DNA from: Parvibaculum sp035325945 | GTDB taxonomy: Bacteria; Pseudomonadota; Alphaproteobacteria; Parvibaculales; Parvibaculaceae | Assembly: GCF_035325945.1 (NCBI RefSeq) | Contig: NZ_DAOKYX010000007.1 | Span: 1-64,000 of the forward strand | Length of the DNA stretch: 64,000 nucleotides | Direction: 5' to 3' | Shown: in pieces, positions 63,173 to 64,000 of the stretch | Position numbering within the stretch: the stretch's first letter is position 1 | Layout of the letters: every line of letters begins with the position of its first letter | Notes under the pieces: generated by a model | Seen by the model: the letters and a program-made list of their open reading frames with translations, nothing else | The model's database searches: none | What the model was told of the DNA's origin: nothing | Made by a program: the position numbers and the translations under genes

Positions 63173-63598
63173 TTATTGCGCGCGCGGCACGCTGGGTTCC
63201 GCCGGGGCCGTCTTTGGCGCCTGGGGCGCCTCGGGGGCCGGAGCCGTCTGCGGCGCGGCGGCGGGCTTTGCGGCCTTGTCGTCGAGGCCGGAGCCAAGCG
63301 GCGCCGGAATGACCGGTGCCGGAGCCTGCGTGCCCGCGGGAGCCGGAGCCACCCTGTCGAGCAGCGATCCGCCCGAGCCGCCACGAGCGGCCAGAATGAC
63401 AAGGCCGAGGCTCGTGGCGAAGAAAATCGTCGCCGCGATGGCCGTTCCGCGGGTGAGCGCGTTGCCGGCGCTCCGCCCCGTCATCAGGCCGCCGCCCCCG
63501 CCAATACCGAGAGCCCCGCCTTCGGAGCGCTGCAGGAGCACGAGCACGACGAGCGCGATCGCGACCATCAGGTGGATTATGAGCAGGATGGTGGCCAT
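63173..63598 (-). CDS. secG: Preprotein translocase subunit SecG
   Basis: This 141-aa inner-membrane protein has two transmembrane segments (ILLIIHLMVAIALVVLVLLQ and IAATIFFATSLGLVILA) flanking the conserved cytoplasmic loop (RSEGGALGIGGGGGLMTGRSAGNALTR split at about residue 36). It supports SecYEG-dependent export. The C-terminal 60 residues are an Ala/Pro-rich tail common in alphaproteobacterial SecG. The start at 63598 has GAGGCGAC upstream. The tpiA-secG-pyrG order is a conserved alphaproteobacterial cluster. Confidence 0.93.
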   Translation of the reverse strand: MATILLIIHLMVAIALVVLVLLQRSEGGALGIGGGGGLMTGRSAGNALTRGTAIAATIFFATSLGLVILAARGGSGGSLLDRVAPAPAGTQAPAPVIPAPLGSGLDDKAAKPAAAPQTAPAPEAPQAPKTAPAEPSVPRAQ

Positions 63599-63715
63599 GT
63601 CGCCTCGGAATCCGGTCTGTTCATGCAACGGGGCCGCCCGTCAGGGCAGCAATGCGCCGGGGTTTTAGCGCATGCGGCCCCACGTTTCCAGCCCCACCCC
63701 TTCGGGCCTCATCCT

Positions 63716-64000
63716 TTAACCTTTAATATAGGCTGAGATGATGCCGTAGAAATCCTCGGCCTTGAGGCTCGCGCCGCCGACAAGCGCGCCGTTCACGTTG
63801 GGAACGGCCATGAGTTCGGCTGCGTTGGAGGGTTTCACGGACCCTCCATAGAGAATGCGCATGGCGGCCCCTTCCGCGCCATAGCGCTTCACCAGCGCGG
63901 CCCGGATGGCGGCATGGACCTTGGCCACGTCGGCCGAGGTCGGCGTCCGGCCGGTTCCGATCGCCCAGACCGGCTCATAGGCGATGACGGTCGTCTTCGC
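63716..64000 (-). CDS. tpiA: Triosephosphate isomerase, C-terminal part (runs off window edge)
   Basis: The last 94 residues of this glycolytic enzyme are present; the N-terminus lies beyond 64000. The catalytic Glu loop and flexible lid AYEPVWAIGTGRTPT are visible, followed by ILYGGSVKPSNAAELMAVPNVNGALVGGASL, the phosphate-binding C-terminal motif. It sits upstream of secG on the same strand. Confidence 0.96.
   Translation of the reverse strand, partial: AKTTVIAYEPVWAIGTGRTPTSADVAKVHAAIRAALVKRYGAEGAAMRILYGGSVKPSNAAELMAVPNVNGALVGGASLKAEDFYGIISAYIKG

Overview
The window looks like a draft chromosomal segment of a GC-rich alphaproteobacterium. The evidence is codon use and the conserved order eno / ftsB / pdhABC / lpdA / lipA / coq10 / cinA / pgpA / ispDF / dusB-ntrBC-ntrYX / dat / hfq / hflX / mazG. 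Other alphaproteobacterial marks are a pyruvate dehydrogenase E1-beta with its own lipoyl domain, a fused IspDF and a PAS_5 protein. A Parvibaculum-like or other Hyphomicrobiales-related host is plausible, but I cannot name a species. Three N runs (2063-2162, 21785-21884, 46861-46870) show it is a scaffold; they damage malQ, a TetR gene and pdhC. I saw no rRNA, tRNA, CRISPR array, transposase or integrase.

Layout. 0-1.8 kb: the tail of an unknown gene, a hemerythrin protein and an omptin outer-membrane protease. 1.9-12.8 kb: glycogen metabolism, with malQ-glgX-glgB on the minus strand, divergent glgA, a small DUF2934 gene that looks frameshifted, and convergent glgP. 13.3-25.1 kb: an accessory aromatic meta-cleavage cluster resembling the homoprotocatechuate (hpa) lower pathway. 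It has a type I extradiol dioxygenase, two HpaB-type oxygenases, an HpaE-like dehydrogenase, an HpaG-like FAH protein, HpaI, HpaH, an unrecognised 345-aa protein and a TetR regulator, followed by an alpha/beta hydrolase and a RidA protein. Three promoters in the cluster carry related TGA-N6-TCA sites, suggesting one TetR regulon. No flavin reductase and no HpaF-type isomerase is seen, so the substrate is uncertain.

25.2-51.3 kb: mostly core genes. These are HU, a metallo-hydrolase, mazG, an IMPase-family phosphatase, hflX, hfq, dat, ntrX, ntrY, ntrC, ntrB, dusB, ispDF, pgpA, cinA-like, coq10-like, lipA, a PAS_5 gene, a sulfatase, terC, lpdA and pdhCBA, then ftsB. A perfect 19-bp palindrome lies upstream of pdhA. 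51.4-57.2 kb: a DUF1329 gene sits between ftsB and eno; beyond eno come a PadR regulator and a divergent DUF1302 outer-membrane gene that has an in-frame amber codon right after its signal peptide. DUF1302 and DUF1329 are known partner families.

57.3-64 kb: a queC-queE-queD-queF operon for the queuosine precursor preQ1, in which QueD lacks two expected catalytic residues; then a phytanoyl-CoA dioxygenase-family gene, kdsA, pyrG, secG and the 3' part of tpiA, which runs off the edge.

The best candidates for something undescribed are the hpa-like cluster with its shared operators and unknown protein, the split and possibly inactivated DUF1302/DUF1329 pair under PadR control, and the atypical QueD.
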